In this document: one piece after another, positions 1 to 6,229 of the stretch | Layout of the letters: every line of letters starts with the position of its first letter | Position numbering within the stretch: position 1 is the first letter of the stretch | Source: Prevotellaceae bacterium UBA4301 | GTDB lineage: Bacteria > Bacteroidota > Bacteroidia > Bacteroidales > Bacteroidaceae | Length of the DNA stretch: 9,593 nucleotides | NCBI GenBank assembly: GCA_002395775.1 | Contig: DGUV01000087.1 | Coordinates: 1 to 9,593, forward strand | Reading direction: 5' to 3' | The notes under the pieces: model-generated | What the model was told of the DNA's origin: nothing | Databases searched by the model: none | What the model saw: only the letters and a program-made list of their open reading frames with translations | Program-made: the position numbers and the translations under genes

Positions 1-286
1 GGGTCTTCATCTGCAGCACGGGGGCATTGTCGTTCCGGAAGTGATAGTAGGTGCGCTGCCAGAGGTCGGTCTTCGGAGCAGTGGTGATGCGTATGGTATC
101 ATTCGTGATTTCACACTTCGCAGGCTCCCGCGTCCATTGGAGGCTGCTCAAATCGATGTGGCCGCTATCAGAGAGTGCTGCCTTAACGTTGTCTACGAAA
201 TCCATAGTCGTTTGCTGTTTGTTTTGCTGTCCACATGCCGTCAGCATGAGACCAGTGCATAATAATGAGAATAGTTGCTTTTTCAT
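1..286 (-). CDS. DUF1349-type lipoprotein, N-terminal part (cut by window edge)
   Basis: The first 95 codons of a gene that runs off the left edge without a stop. It starts MKKQLFSLLC and has a lipobox L-T-A-C at residues 15-18, so Cys18 should be lipidated and the protein anchored to the cell envelope. After a short Q/N/T-rich linker comes a segment (about 48-95) with W51-T-R-E-P, T-T-A-P-K-T-D-L-W-Q-R-T and N-D-N-A-P-V-L-Q. This is the typical opening of DUF1349, a concanavalin A-like beta-sandwich family whose biochemical role is not settled. ATG 286 is chosen because it directly precedes the charged n-region of the signal peptide. It lies 34 bases downstream of the DKNYY-repeat gene on the same strand, so co-transcription is likely. 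No convincing promoter is seen in that gap. The lipoprotein call is strong; the DUF1349 call rests on motif memory. Confidence 0.75.
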   Translation of the reverse strand, partial: MKKQLFSLLCTGLMLTACGQQNKQQTTMDFVDNVKAALSDSGHIDLSSLQWTREPAKCEITNDTIRITTAPKTDLWQRTYYHFRNDNAPVLQMKT

Positions 287-305
287 ATTTGTTTTTATTG
301 CGCGC

Positions 306-319
306 TAAATTGAAATTTA
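306..319. repeat. Short A/T palindrome in the gap between two minus-strand genes
   Basis: TAAATT-GA-AATTTA is a perfect 6-bp inverted repeat with a 2-base centre, one base beyond the stop codon (TAG, 323-321) of the DKNYY-repeat gene. The centre is too small for a normal RNA hairpin loop, and no T-tract follows on the minus strand. I therefore do not call it a terminator. It could be a protein-binding dyad or chance in A/T-rich DNA. Confidence 0.3.
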
Positions 320-320
320 C

Positions 321-1733
321 CTATTTGCCAACTTGACATTTGCCTTGGCGCAATTTTTCAATTCGTGGATTTGGGGTTCCCTGATAATAGTGATTCTTGT
401 CGAAAGCAAATGACTGTGCTGCAACAAAATCATAACCACAAATGAATGAGGCAATATCAACGCCAGTCATTAGCGAATCACGGTAATACACGTGGCTACC
501 ATCGTGCGAATAATTGGTATCCTTGTTATTGTCTGATACATAATCCTCATGTAAATAATGGGATGGAAATATCTCAAATGTCTTCGGATTGGCTCTCGGC
601 AACAGGCGATTTTCATAGTAAACATGCTTGCTGTCGGCATACCAGTCACGATAACGCTCTACTTTATGGATGGTAGCAAAGTCAGTACCTTTAGGCATGG
701 CCATCAGATTTGGATTATATACCGTCTTTCCATCCGTGTGAAATGCGTTGCACATTCCTTCTTCCATATTCTTGTGCTGCAATGTGTTGAGGTCTCGTAT
801 TAATGAACCATAAGCCTCGTAATATACACGGTGCTTGTCTTGACCATAGTGATATTGTCCTTTCAATACAGCGAAAGACGTTGGGTCTGCTCCTTCTACT
901 ATGTTGTTTTTGTAATAGACACACTTGGCATCAATTGCATAAAATGCATTTAGTGCCTTAAACGTGCGGTAATCTCCTACAGACACAGCTTTTTTTTCTG
1001 CAAGGACATCGATATCTAGATAATAGACATGAAGATTATCCACTGCCCAATTATTGTCTATCTGTCTGAAATTACCCATATTTGCAACATGGAGAGGCTG
1101 GTGTTCCATGTAGTAATCATGGGCATCATGAGCAAGATTTGAAATGTCGCCATCTGGTACGACAAAAGTGGCAGGCTCTGCTCCCTCTATCATACAGTCA
1201 TTAAACCATACATGGTGCATGTCAGTTGCATAATCTTCGCCCAGGATTTTGAATGTACTTGGGTCAGCTCCTTCCAATCTCTCATACCCATAATAAACAT
1301 GGTTAACATCTAATGCGTACGTTTCGTTTAGGCGTTTATAAGTCGAAGAATCATAGCCTTCAGGTTTCCTTTCCGCGTATGCACTTGATGCGAGTGTTAC
1401 AAATAGGTAGAAAACAGCCACGGGTATCAATGGGTACAAATAGAACAACCACATCATTCCCACTTTTTTGGAGAACTTAAACCATAGCCTTATTAATGGG
1501 AACAGATAAATAGGGTATAGCCAGATGATCAGCGTTGCACCCCAACGGCAAATCTCGTCGATAGAGGAGTGGATTGGTGCATCCCAGAAGAATATGGACA
1601 CGAAGAAACCTATTGGCCACAACAATAGCGTTAGAAGCATAAACCAGACAAAGGTTTTCTGGAGAGCCGTAGGCTGTTCTCCCAAAATACGAGCAGTCAG
1701 TCCTTTAGAGTTATTTTCCTGTTCCATCTTCAT
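321..1733 (-). CDS. Membrane protein with DKNYY-type repeats
   Basis: A 470-residue protein. Three hydrophobic segments lie at about 28-50, 64-84 and 92-116. The loop between the first two is acidic and the loop between the second and third is basic (RLWFKFSKK), predicting N-inside and the long C-terminal part outside, i.e. periplasmic. The segment after the third helix ends A-S-S-A-Y-A (115-120), resembling a signal peptidase I site. From about 139 to 450 there are roughly nine copies of a [YW]-A-x-D-x-x-H-V-Y-Y motif (for example Y139-Y148, Y168-F177, W229-Y238, Y265-Y274, Y408-Y417). They alternate with E-G-A-D-P-x-x-F motifs (near 154, 183 and 280). This is the DKNYY family pattern; its function is unknown. 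ATG 1733 is used; ATG 1727 two codons later is equally possible. The gene is noticeably A/T-richer than the genes to its right. It lies 78 bases after the 136-residue gene and 34 before the lipoprotein gene. Confidence 0.8.
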   Translation of the reverse strand: MKMEQENNSKGLTARILGEQPTALQKTFVWFMLLTLLLWPIGFFVSIFFWDAPIHSSIDEICRWGATLIIWLYPIYLFPLIRLWFKFSKKVGMMWLFYLYPLIPVAVFYLFVTLASSAYAERKPEGYDSSTYKRLNETYALDVNHVYYGYERLEGADPSTFKILGEDYATDMHHVWFNDCMIEGAEPATFVVPDGDISNLAHDAHDYYMEHQPLHVANMGNFRQIDNNWAVDNLHVYYLDIDVLAEKKAVSVGDYRTFKALNAFYAIDAKCVYYKNNIVEGADPTSFAVLKGQYHYGQDKHRVYYEAYGSLIRDLNTLQHKNMEEGMCNAFHTDGKTVYNPNLMAMPKGTDFATIHKVERYRDWYADSKHVYYENRLLPRANPKTFEIFPSHYLHEDYVSDNNKDTNYSHDGSHVYYRDSLMTGVDIASFICGYDFVAAQSFAFDKNHYYQGTPNPRIEKLRQGKCQVGK

Positions 1734-1787
1734 TTCGTTTTATCATTATTGCTAATAACCTGGAATCTACTTGCTTGAAGCCGTGAT

Positions 1788-1810
1788 AATTGGAATGCTA
1801 AATTCCGATT
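1788..1810. repeat. Inverted repeat just after a stop codon, possible weak terminator or processing hairpin
   Basis: The 78-base gap between the 136-residue gene and the DKNYY gene holds an inverted repeat one base past the upstream stop codon (TAG, 1814-1812). The arms AATTGGAAT and ATTCCGATT are separated by GCTAA. Eight of nine positions pair in the minus-strand transcript, with one A-C mismatch. The core GGAAT/ATTCC pairs perfectly. No U-run follows, so intrinsic termination is doubtful. A second small perfect dyad, TTATT-GCT-AATAA, lies at 1746-1758 just upstream of the DKNYY start. No TAnnTTTG promoter was found in the gap. Confidence 0.4.
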
Positions 1811-1811
1811 T

Positions 1812-2222
1812 CTATTGCTGCATGATTAATGGTTGGGCTATACGGTCAAATTCATCAATTGGGATAGGTCTAAAACTGCGGACAAGTGCGACGACATCCA
1901 CTTGCCGGATGAGAACGTAGGTAAAATCTTCGAGACGGACGGTGATGTTGCAGAAATCTTCATAACTCCATCTCTGTTCGACAATGGTATGTCCTTCTGT
2001 CAATTTGTCGGATATCAGGTAATAGGCATGAATGCAGACATGCCAATCCTTGAAAATAACTTTCTCCAAATAAAACTTTTCTCCATCCCGAAAGACAATC
2101 TCGCTTTTCAGGAGTTTACCTTCCTGCATGATTCTTCTGGGCTTCCTTTGTCTCTTATCGACAACGATGGCTACGATAACTAAAATAGCCAAAACAAACA
2201 GAAATAACAGAACACCACTCAT
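1812..2222 (-). CDS. Hypothetical single-pass membrane protein
   Basis: A 136-residue protein I do not recognise. Residues 3-21 form one strongly hydrophobic helix. It is followed at once by a very basic stretch (K23 to R30, with K-R-Q-R-K-P-R-R), which predicts N-outside and a cytoplasmic C-terminal domain of about 105 residues. That domain is mixed charged and aromatic, with a run E-Q-R-W-S-Y-E-D-F near 82-90 and a basic/acidic alternation reminiscent of a small beta-rich fold. No catalytic motif is visible. The start at ATG 2222 is the only one that keeps the membrane helix; the next Met, at residue 32, would lose it. It follows the metallopeptidase gene by 24 bases, suggesting co-transcription. 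Its base composition matches the DKNYY gene downstream and not the G/C-rich gene upstream. Confidence 0.7.
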   Translation of the reverse strand: MSGVLLFLFVLAILVIVAIVVDKRQRKPRRIMQEGKLLKSEIVFRDGEKFYLEKVIFKDWHVCIHAYYLISDKLTEGHTIVEQRWSYEDFCNITVRLEDFTYVLIRQVDVVALVRSFRPIPIDEFDRIAQPLIMQQ

Positions 2223-2246
2223 ACAAACGTATTTATCAGCTATGTC

Positions 2247-4409
2247 TTATTGTTCCTGAAGCCCGTCAGTGTTAGCCTTGCCCAGGATGACGTTGACCAG
2301 GGCCGTGACGTCGGCTATGGTGATGGTGTGGTCTTCGTTGACGTCGGCGGCATTGTGGTCGTACTGGTAGGGGACTGCGTTGTCCTTACCCAGGATGATG
2401 TTGACCAGAGCCGTGACGTCGGCAATGGTAACCTGACCGTCGCGATTGACGTCGCCACGCGGAACGACGGTAATGTGGAAGAGGAAATGGGCGGTGAGAC
2501 GCCGCGTGCCGGTGTTCACCACCCAAGCTTGGCGCACGGTGGCGGTGTCGCCCACGGCAACGCCTGAGGGCATGTTGCCAATGCTGAACTCGCCGCCTTC
2601 GTTCTGGGGGGCAAATTCGGAATAGAAGCGGCTGTCGGCGCCCCAGTTGGTAAGGGCCCCGTCGGAGCGGAACCAGTGGCCGTAACCGTTGGCCGTCGAG
2701 CCGCTGCTGAGGAGGGTGCCGTCGGGGCTGACGGCGTAGAACATGGCCTGCCCCTGTGCCGGGCCTTCAGCGTTCCAGCCAACAATGGCGCTGATGAGTT
2801 CTGTGCCCGCCGTGTAGCCCAGGGCCGACATTTCTGCCTCTCGAATGGGCTGGAGAACGGGCAGGTAGGACGAACTTATCGGCAGACGGATGTCGTAATG
2901 GAAAACGGTTTCAATGTCGGTCTCGCCCGTGTCGCCAGGTTCGCTACCCATGATGTAGGAGCCCTTGTAGTCGGTGCCGGTGAGGGTAAACTGGTAGGGC
3001 CACTGGTCGTCGTTGGCATAGGACTCGTCCCACAGGTGCTGGACGTAGCTACTGGGGGCGGGACTGACCACGAGCCAGAGGCGGAGGGTGTTGGCAGGGA
3101 CGGTCATGCTGATGTCTTCAGTCGCCTGACCCGTACCGGTGCAGTGGCGCATGCCGTCGTTGAAGTAGCGACGAGTGCCGTCGCGCAACAGGGCCACATA
3201 TCCTACACGGAAACCGCGGGCAGAAGAGCTGACGGCGGGGTTGTACTTGCTGCGGCCAGAGCTGGCCCACTGCGAGGCTTCGTTGAGATAGCGGGCGGGG
3301 TCGTTAGTGGCAAGGGCCGAACCTGGGGAAAGGGCTGTGAAGGAGGTGGTAACAACGGTGCCGGCCGAGGGAACGGAGAGTTCGATGACATTGAAGCCCG
3401 TGGACTGCGGAGCGCTGGAGTAGGCCACTTGATAGCGATTCGTGGCCACCCTGACACAACTGTAACTGAAGTCGCCGATGTAGGATTCGCGGTGAGGGGA
3501 ACATACGTCGAAGTCCCAGGTGACGCAGCGCAGGGCATAGTCGAAATAGAGACGGTAGAGGTCATCGACAGAAAGCGACTTGAGGTCCATGAACACCTGA
3601 TTGAAGTCCTTGACCGCAGTCTCGCGGTGGTTCCAGACCTGGGCTATGGTCTGAAGGTCGGCATAGTGCTGGCAGAGGTAGTAGAAAAACCAGTAGGACT
3701 GGTAGCGGTGCCACTCATGGGTGAAGGCCAGGTTGTGGCTGTTGCGGAAGACGCCCATACTCTGGTCAAACATGAGTTCGGGGTAGGACTGGTTGGCCTG
3801 CCACTGGGCCGTCTGCTCCCATGTGACGGAACCGTTGCCCACCGCCCCGTGGAATCCGGTCTGTATGTTCGGCAGGGCTCCGTGGTTTGAGTCCTCGGCA
3901 TAACACATGTAGTGGAACGAATGGCCCACCTCATGCGCCACACTGTGACCTACGGGATGGCAGGTGGAGGGGCTGAGCCACAGGGCTGGGACTTGGAAGT
4001 CGTAGCCTCCGCCATAGCATATCCATTCGGTGCTGTGGTTGAGGAGAATCATTACCTTGTACTTCGAGAGATTTGACGTGGCGACATCGACGAAGCCCAG
4101 CGTGGAACACTCCAGTTGATAGAAGGCTTCGGCCTTTGAGAGGAGGTCTTCGATGTCAACATAATAGTCGCTGCCGGAGGACAGCCGATGGGGAGGTATG
4201 GAGCCGTAGCCCTTGTCCCAGAAGACGATGACATTGTCCGACTCCAGGGAGCGCGACTTGGACCATGTGTAGCGGTTCTGTGCATCGGTTTCGGCATAGA
4301 GCAACGTGTCCGAGGCATTGAAGTTGCGCCATTCGGCAGGAAGATAGACCGTCTTTTGGGCCGAAAGAGTGCTGCATAGCAGCAACATCAGCAGGAGGAT
4401 GAGTGGCAT
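2247..4409 (-). CDS. Secreted HExxH metallopeptidase-like protein with DUF4859-like region and two dockerin repeats
   Basis: A 720-residue exported protein. A signal peptide covers residues 1-17, with likely cleavage after L-S-A; unusually, its n-region has no Lys or Arg. The zinc motif H159-E-V-G-H163 sits in V-A-H-E-V-G-H-S-F-H-Y, and E198 in W-E-Q-T-A-Q-W is a plausible third ligand. This N-terminal half (about 20-310) resembles DUF6055-type gluzincin folds. A middle region (about 310-500) is unassigned and probably beta-rich. Residues about 505-648, with G-Y-G-H-W-F, S-E-F and F-S-I-G-N, resemble DUF4859. Two dockerin type I repeats close the protein: D653-V-N-R-D-G to D664 and D689-V-N-E-D-H to D700, each followed by V-T-A-L-V-N. 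In this phylum such dockerins occur without cellulosomes and their partner is unknown. ATG 4409 is chosen because an in-frame stop (TAA) lies nine codons upstream with no other start between. It has its own promoter at 4443-4474. Substrate unknown; glycoprotein or polysaccharide-associated protein cleavage is a guess. Confidence 0.82.
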   Translation of the reverse strand: MPLILLLMLLLCSTLSAQKTVYLPAEWRNFNASDTLLYAETDAQNRYTWSKSRSLESDNVIVFWDKGYGSIPPHRLSSGSDYYVDIEDLLSKAEAFYQLECSTLGFVDVATSNLSKYKVMILLNHSTEWICYGGGYDFQVPALWLSPSTCHPVGHSVAHEVGHSFHYMCYAEDSNHGALPNIQTGFHGAVGNGSVTWEQTAQWQANQSYPELMFDQSMGVFRNSHNLAFTHEWHRYQSYWFFYYLCQHYADLQTIAQVWNHRETAVKDFNQVFMDLKSLSVDDLYRLYFDYALRCVTWDFDVCSPHRESYIGDFSYSCVRVATNRYQVAYSSAPQSTGFNVIELSVPSAGTVVTTSFTALSPGSALATNDPARYLNEASQWASSGRSKYNPAVSSSARGFRVGYVALLRDGTRRYFNDGMRHCTGTGQATEDISMTVPANTLRLWLVVSPAPSSYVQHLWDESYANDDQWPYQFTLTGTDYKGSYIMGSEPGDTGETDIETVFHYDIRLPISSSYLPVLQPIREAEMSALGYTAGTELISAIVGWNAEGPAQGQAMFYAVSPDGTLLSSGSTANGYGHWFRSDGALTNWGADSRFYSEFAPQNEGGEFSIGNMPSGVAVGDTATVRQAWVVNTGTRRLTAHFLFHITVVPRGDVNRDGQVTIADVTALVNIILGKDNAVPYQYDHNAADVNEDHTITIADVTALVNVILGKANTDGLQEQ
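2277..2456 (-). repeat. DNA encoding the paired dockerin type I repeats
   Basis: Two imperfect direct repeats, 2388-2456 (first repeat, residues 652-674) and 2277-2348 (second, residues 688-711), separated by a 13-codon linker. They are highly similar at the DNA level; both contain GCCGTGACGTCGGC on the plus strand. This fits an internal duplication of one calcium-binding loop-helix unit. The second loop has H694 where the first has the usual Gly658, a mild departure from the calcium-loop consensus. Confidence 0.75.
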
Positions 4410-4442
4410 AGGGAAAGAGGTGTTTTTTTGTGGTTACGCCTG

Positions 4443-4474
4443 CAAAGTTAGTGAAAGTTGAGGAAAGGAGCAAC
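4443..4474 (-). promoter_or_regulatory. Bacteroidota-type promoter for the metallopeptidase gene
   Basis: Reading the minus strand, GTTG (4474-4471) is followed after 20 bases by TAACTTTG (4450-4443), a full match to the TAnnTTTG -7 element with a good -33 spacing. Transcription would begin near 4436, giving a leader of about 27 bases before ATG 4409. It is the only good promoter match found for the minus-strand group. Confidence 0.65.
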
Positions 4475-4518
4475 GAGTTCCATCAAATAAGTTTGGCATT
4501 TTGCTCACTTATTACGAA

Positions 4519-4539
4519 CTTTGACACTTCGTGTCGAAG
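4519..4539. promoter_or_regulatory. Dyad between the divergent promoters
   Basis: CTTTGACAC-TTC-GTGTCGAAG: nine-position arms with a single T/G position, centred on TTC. It lies upstream of both divergent promoters, about 36 bases from the purN -33 element and 44 from the other, so it would not be in either mRNA. A regulator-binding site is plausible. It is not followed by a T-run on either strand, arguing against a terminator. Confidence 0.35.
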
Positions 4540-4558
4540 ATACTCGCGCTCGACATAA

Positions 4559-4578
4559 AAAATAAACGGGTTTATTTT
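4559..4578. promoter_or_regulatory. Perfect 20-bp palindrome overlapping the purN -33 element (candidate operator)
   Basis: The arms AAAATAAAC (4559-4567) and GTTTATTTT (4570-4578) are exact reverse complements around a GG centre. The right arm shares three bases with the TTTG -33 element (4576-4579) of the purN promoter. A dimeric repressor bound here would block sigma factor access. The regulator is not identifiable from this window, and no transcription factor gene is nearby. Confidence 0.45.
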
Positions 4579-4606
4579 GTTCTGTCCTCGCTTATTCGTA
4601 TCTTTG
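4576..4606 (+). promoter_or_regulatory. Bacteroidota-type promoter for the purN operon
   Basis: TTTG (4576-4579), 19 bases, then TATCTTTG (4599-4606): a complete match to the TTTG-N19-TAnnTTTG consensus of the Bacteroidota housekeeping sigma factor. Transcription would begin near 4613, about 14 bases before ATG 4627. This rules out the in-frame GTG at 4531 as the purN start, since it lies upstream of the promoter. Confidence 0.75.
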
Positions 4607-4626
4607 TCCCCTGCAAGTATCGTCTT

Positions 4627-5196
4627 ATGAAGAAATTCGCCATTTTTGTATCGGGCAGCGGCAGCAACTGCGAGAACCTGATTCGTCACTTCGAGGGGCA
4701 CCCCACGGCGCGCCCCGCCGTGGTGGTGAGCAACCGCAGCGATGCCTATGCCCTGGTGAGGGCACAGCGACTGGGCGTGCCCACCGAGGTTGTGACTAAG
4801 GCCCAACTGGCCGACCCCAGTGTGATGCTCCCCCTGCTCAGGGGGTACGGCGTGGACTGGGTGGTGCTGGCGGGATTCCTGCCCCTTGTGCCCGACTACC
4901 TGATTGAGGCCTACGAGCGGCGCATCGTGAACCTCCACCCTGCCTTGCTGCCGAAATTCGGGGGTAAGGGCATGTGGGGCCACCACGTGCACGAGGCCGT
5001 GAAGGCTGCGAGGGAGAGGGTGACGGGCATGACGGTGCACTATGTGACGCCCGTGTGCGACGGGGGGGAGGTGATTGCCCAGTTCAGCGTGGAGCTGGAC
5101 CCCAACGACTCGGTGGACGACATTGCCCAGAAGGAGCACGAACTGGAGATGAAGCATTTCCCCGGCGTGATTGAGCAGTTGCTAAATGGCAGGTGA
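4627..5196 (+). CDS. purN: Phosphoribosylglycinamide formyltransferase (GART)
   Basis: This cytosolic enzyme transfers a formyl group from 10-formyltetrahydrofolate to glycinamide ribonucleotide, the third step of de novo purine synthesis. The 189-residue protein, slightly shorter than the roughly 210 of E. coli, opens with the phosphate-binding S-G-S-G-S-N (9-14). It carries the catalytic trio N102 and H104 (in V-N-L-H-P-A-L-L-P) and D145 (in C-D-G-G). The insertion G-G-K-G-M-W-G-H-H-V-H-E-A-V (112-125) is the form I associate with Bacteroidota PurN. ATG 4627 is chosen because it begins the first beta strand directly and lies just after the mapped-by-eye promoter; a GTG 32 codons upstream is rejected. 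It is first in a compact run and overlaps rlmN by 11 bases. No other pur gene is in the window, so purN is separated from its pathway. The palindrome at 4559-4578 suggests regulated transcription. Confidence 0.95.
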   Translation: MKKFAIFVSGSGSNCENLIRHFEGHPTARPAVVVSNRSDAYALVRAQRLGVPTEVVTKAQLADPSVMLPLLRGYGVDWVVLAGFLPLVPDYLIEAYERRIVNLHPALLPKFGGKGMWGHHVHEAVKAARERVTGMTVHYVTPVCDGGEVIAQFSVELDPNDSVDDIAQKEHELEMKHFPGVIEQLLNGR

Positions 5197-6229
5197 CCCG
5201 ATGGAAAGGTTGCTCGGAAAGACGCTGGAGGAGTTGCAGGGGGTGGCCGCGGAATGCGGGCTACCGCGATTTGCTGCCGCACAGATGGCGCAGTGGCTCT
5301 ATGTGAAGGGCGCCACCAGCGTGGAGGAGATGACCAACATATCGAAACTGGGACGGCAACGGCTGGCCCAGCGCTACGAGGTGGGGCGCATGGCGCACAC
5401 CCTGTGCCAGACGTCGAAGGACGGAACGCGCAAATATCTGTTCCCGACGAGCACGGGGGGCAGCGTGGAGTCGGTGTTCATCCCCGATGGCGACCGCGCC
5501 ACGCTGTGCGTGTCGAGCCAGGTGGGCTGCAAGATGGGGTGCCGCTTTTGCATGACGGGCCGCCAGGGCTTTGAAGGACAGCTGACGGCGGGCGACATCC
5601 TGAACCAAATCTATTCCCTGCCGGAACGGGACAGGCTGACCAATGTGGTGCTGATGGGACAGGGCGAACCGCTGGACAACCTGGACAGCGTGTTGCGCGC
5701 CACGGGACTGCTGACGGCCCCCTACGGACTGGCATGGAGCCCGCGCCGCATCACGGTGAGCACCGTGGGACTGCGCAAGGGCATGGACCGACTGCTGGCC
5801 GAGAGCCAGTGCCACGTGGCCGTGTCGCTGCACTCGCCCTTCCCCGAGGAGCGCGCTGCCATGATGCCTGCCGAACGGAGTTTTTCGCTGGAGGAGTTCC
5901 TGCCCCGACTGGCTCGGGAGGACTGGACGGGACAGCGGAGACTTTCGTTTGAGTACATCGTCTTCGAAGGGTTGAACGACACGGAACGACATGCCCGCGA
6001 ACTGGTGAGACTGCTGGCCCCGATGGAGTGCAGGGTCAACCTTATACGTTTCCACGCCATCCCTGACTCGCCCTTCCACGGCGCTGGGGAGGAGACCATG
6101 ATACGCTTGCGCGACTATCTGACCCGCCACGGCGTGACATGCACCATACGCGCCAGCCGTGGGGAGGACATCATGGCTGCCTGCGGACTGCTGAACACTC
6201 AAAGTAAGAAAGAAAGTACAGAATCATGA
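5186..6229 (+). CDS. rlmN: Dual-specificity 23S rRNA/tRNA adenine-C2 methyltransferase, radical SAM
   Basis: RlmN makes 2-methyladenosine at A2503 of 23S rRNA and at A37 of some tRNAs, using S-adenosylmethionine both as radical source and methyl donor. The 347-residue protein (family about 340-390) has an N-terminal HhH-like part (about 7-65). Its radical SAM cluster motif is C115-K-M-G-C119-R-F-C122. The methyl-carrying pair is C108 (in C-V-S-S-Q-V-G) and C333 (in M-A-A-C-G). The G-E-P motif lies in M-G-Q-G-E-P-L-D-N (157-165). All catalytic residues are present. The longest start, ATG 5186, overlaps purN by 11 bases. ATG 5201, five codons later, is at least as plausible: it leaves M-E-R-L-L-G-K, resembling family N-termini, and has AGGTGA four bases upstream. 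The stop overlaps the next start as ATGA, so translation is probably coupled. Confidence 0.96.
   Translation: MAGDPMERLLGKTLEELQGVAAECGLPRFAAAQMAQWLYVKGATSVEEMTNISKLGRQRLAQRYEVGRMAHTLCQTSKDGTRKYLFPTSTGGSVESVFIPDGDRATLCVSSQVGCKMGCRFCMTGRQGFEGQLTAGDILNQIYSLPERDRLTNVVLMGQGEPLDNLDSVLRATGLLTAPYGLAWSPRRITVSTVGLRKGMDRLLAESQCHVAVSLHSPFPEERAAMMPAERSFSLEEFLPRLAREDWTGQRRLSFEYIVFEGLNDTERHARELVRLLAPMECRVNLIRFHAIPDSPFHGAGEETMIRLRDYLTRHGVTCTIRASRGEDIMAACGLLNTQSKKESTES

Noticed and set aside
312..319. TAAATTTC on the minus strand as a possible promoter for the DUF1349 lipoprotein
   Set aside because: It differs from TAnnTTTG at the final base and has no -33 element at the right spacing; it is also part of the A/T palindrome.
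2224..2231. TACGTTTG on the minus strand, a -7-like match before the 136-residue gene
   Set aside because: It ends one base before the start codon, so transcription would start inside the gene, and no TTTG/TTG lies 19-20 bases upstream.
2676..3890. 404-codon plus-strand open frame opposite the metallopeptidase gene
   Set aside because: It is antisense to a gene with clear domains and has a low-complexity, valine/glycine-rich product expected from the opposite strand of G/C-rich codons.
4531..4626. Possible 32-codon N-terminal extension of purN from GTG 4531
   Set aside because: The GTG lies inside a dyad and upstream of the purN promoter; the extension has no resemblance to PurN, and ATG 4627 gives a standard N-terminus.
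4483..5157. Minus-strand open frame opposite purN
   Set aside because: Antisense to purN and across its promoter; no recognisable domain.
5261..6202. 313-codon minus-strand open frame opposite rlmN
   Set aside because: rlmN has every catalytic motif intact; the antisense product is histidine/glutamine-rich with no domain and no promoter.
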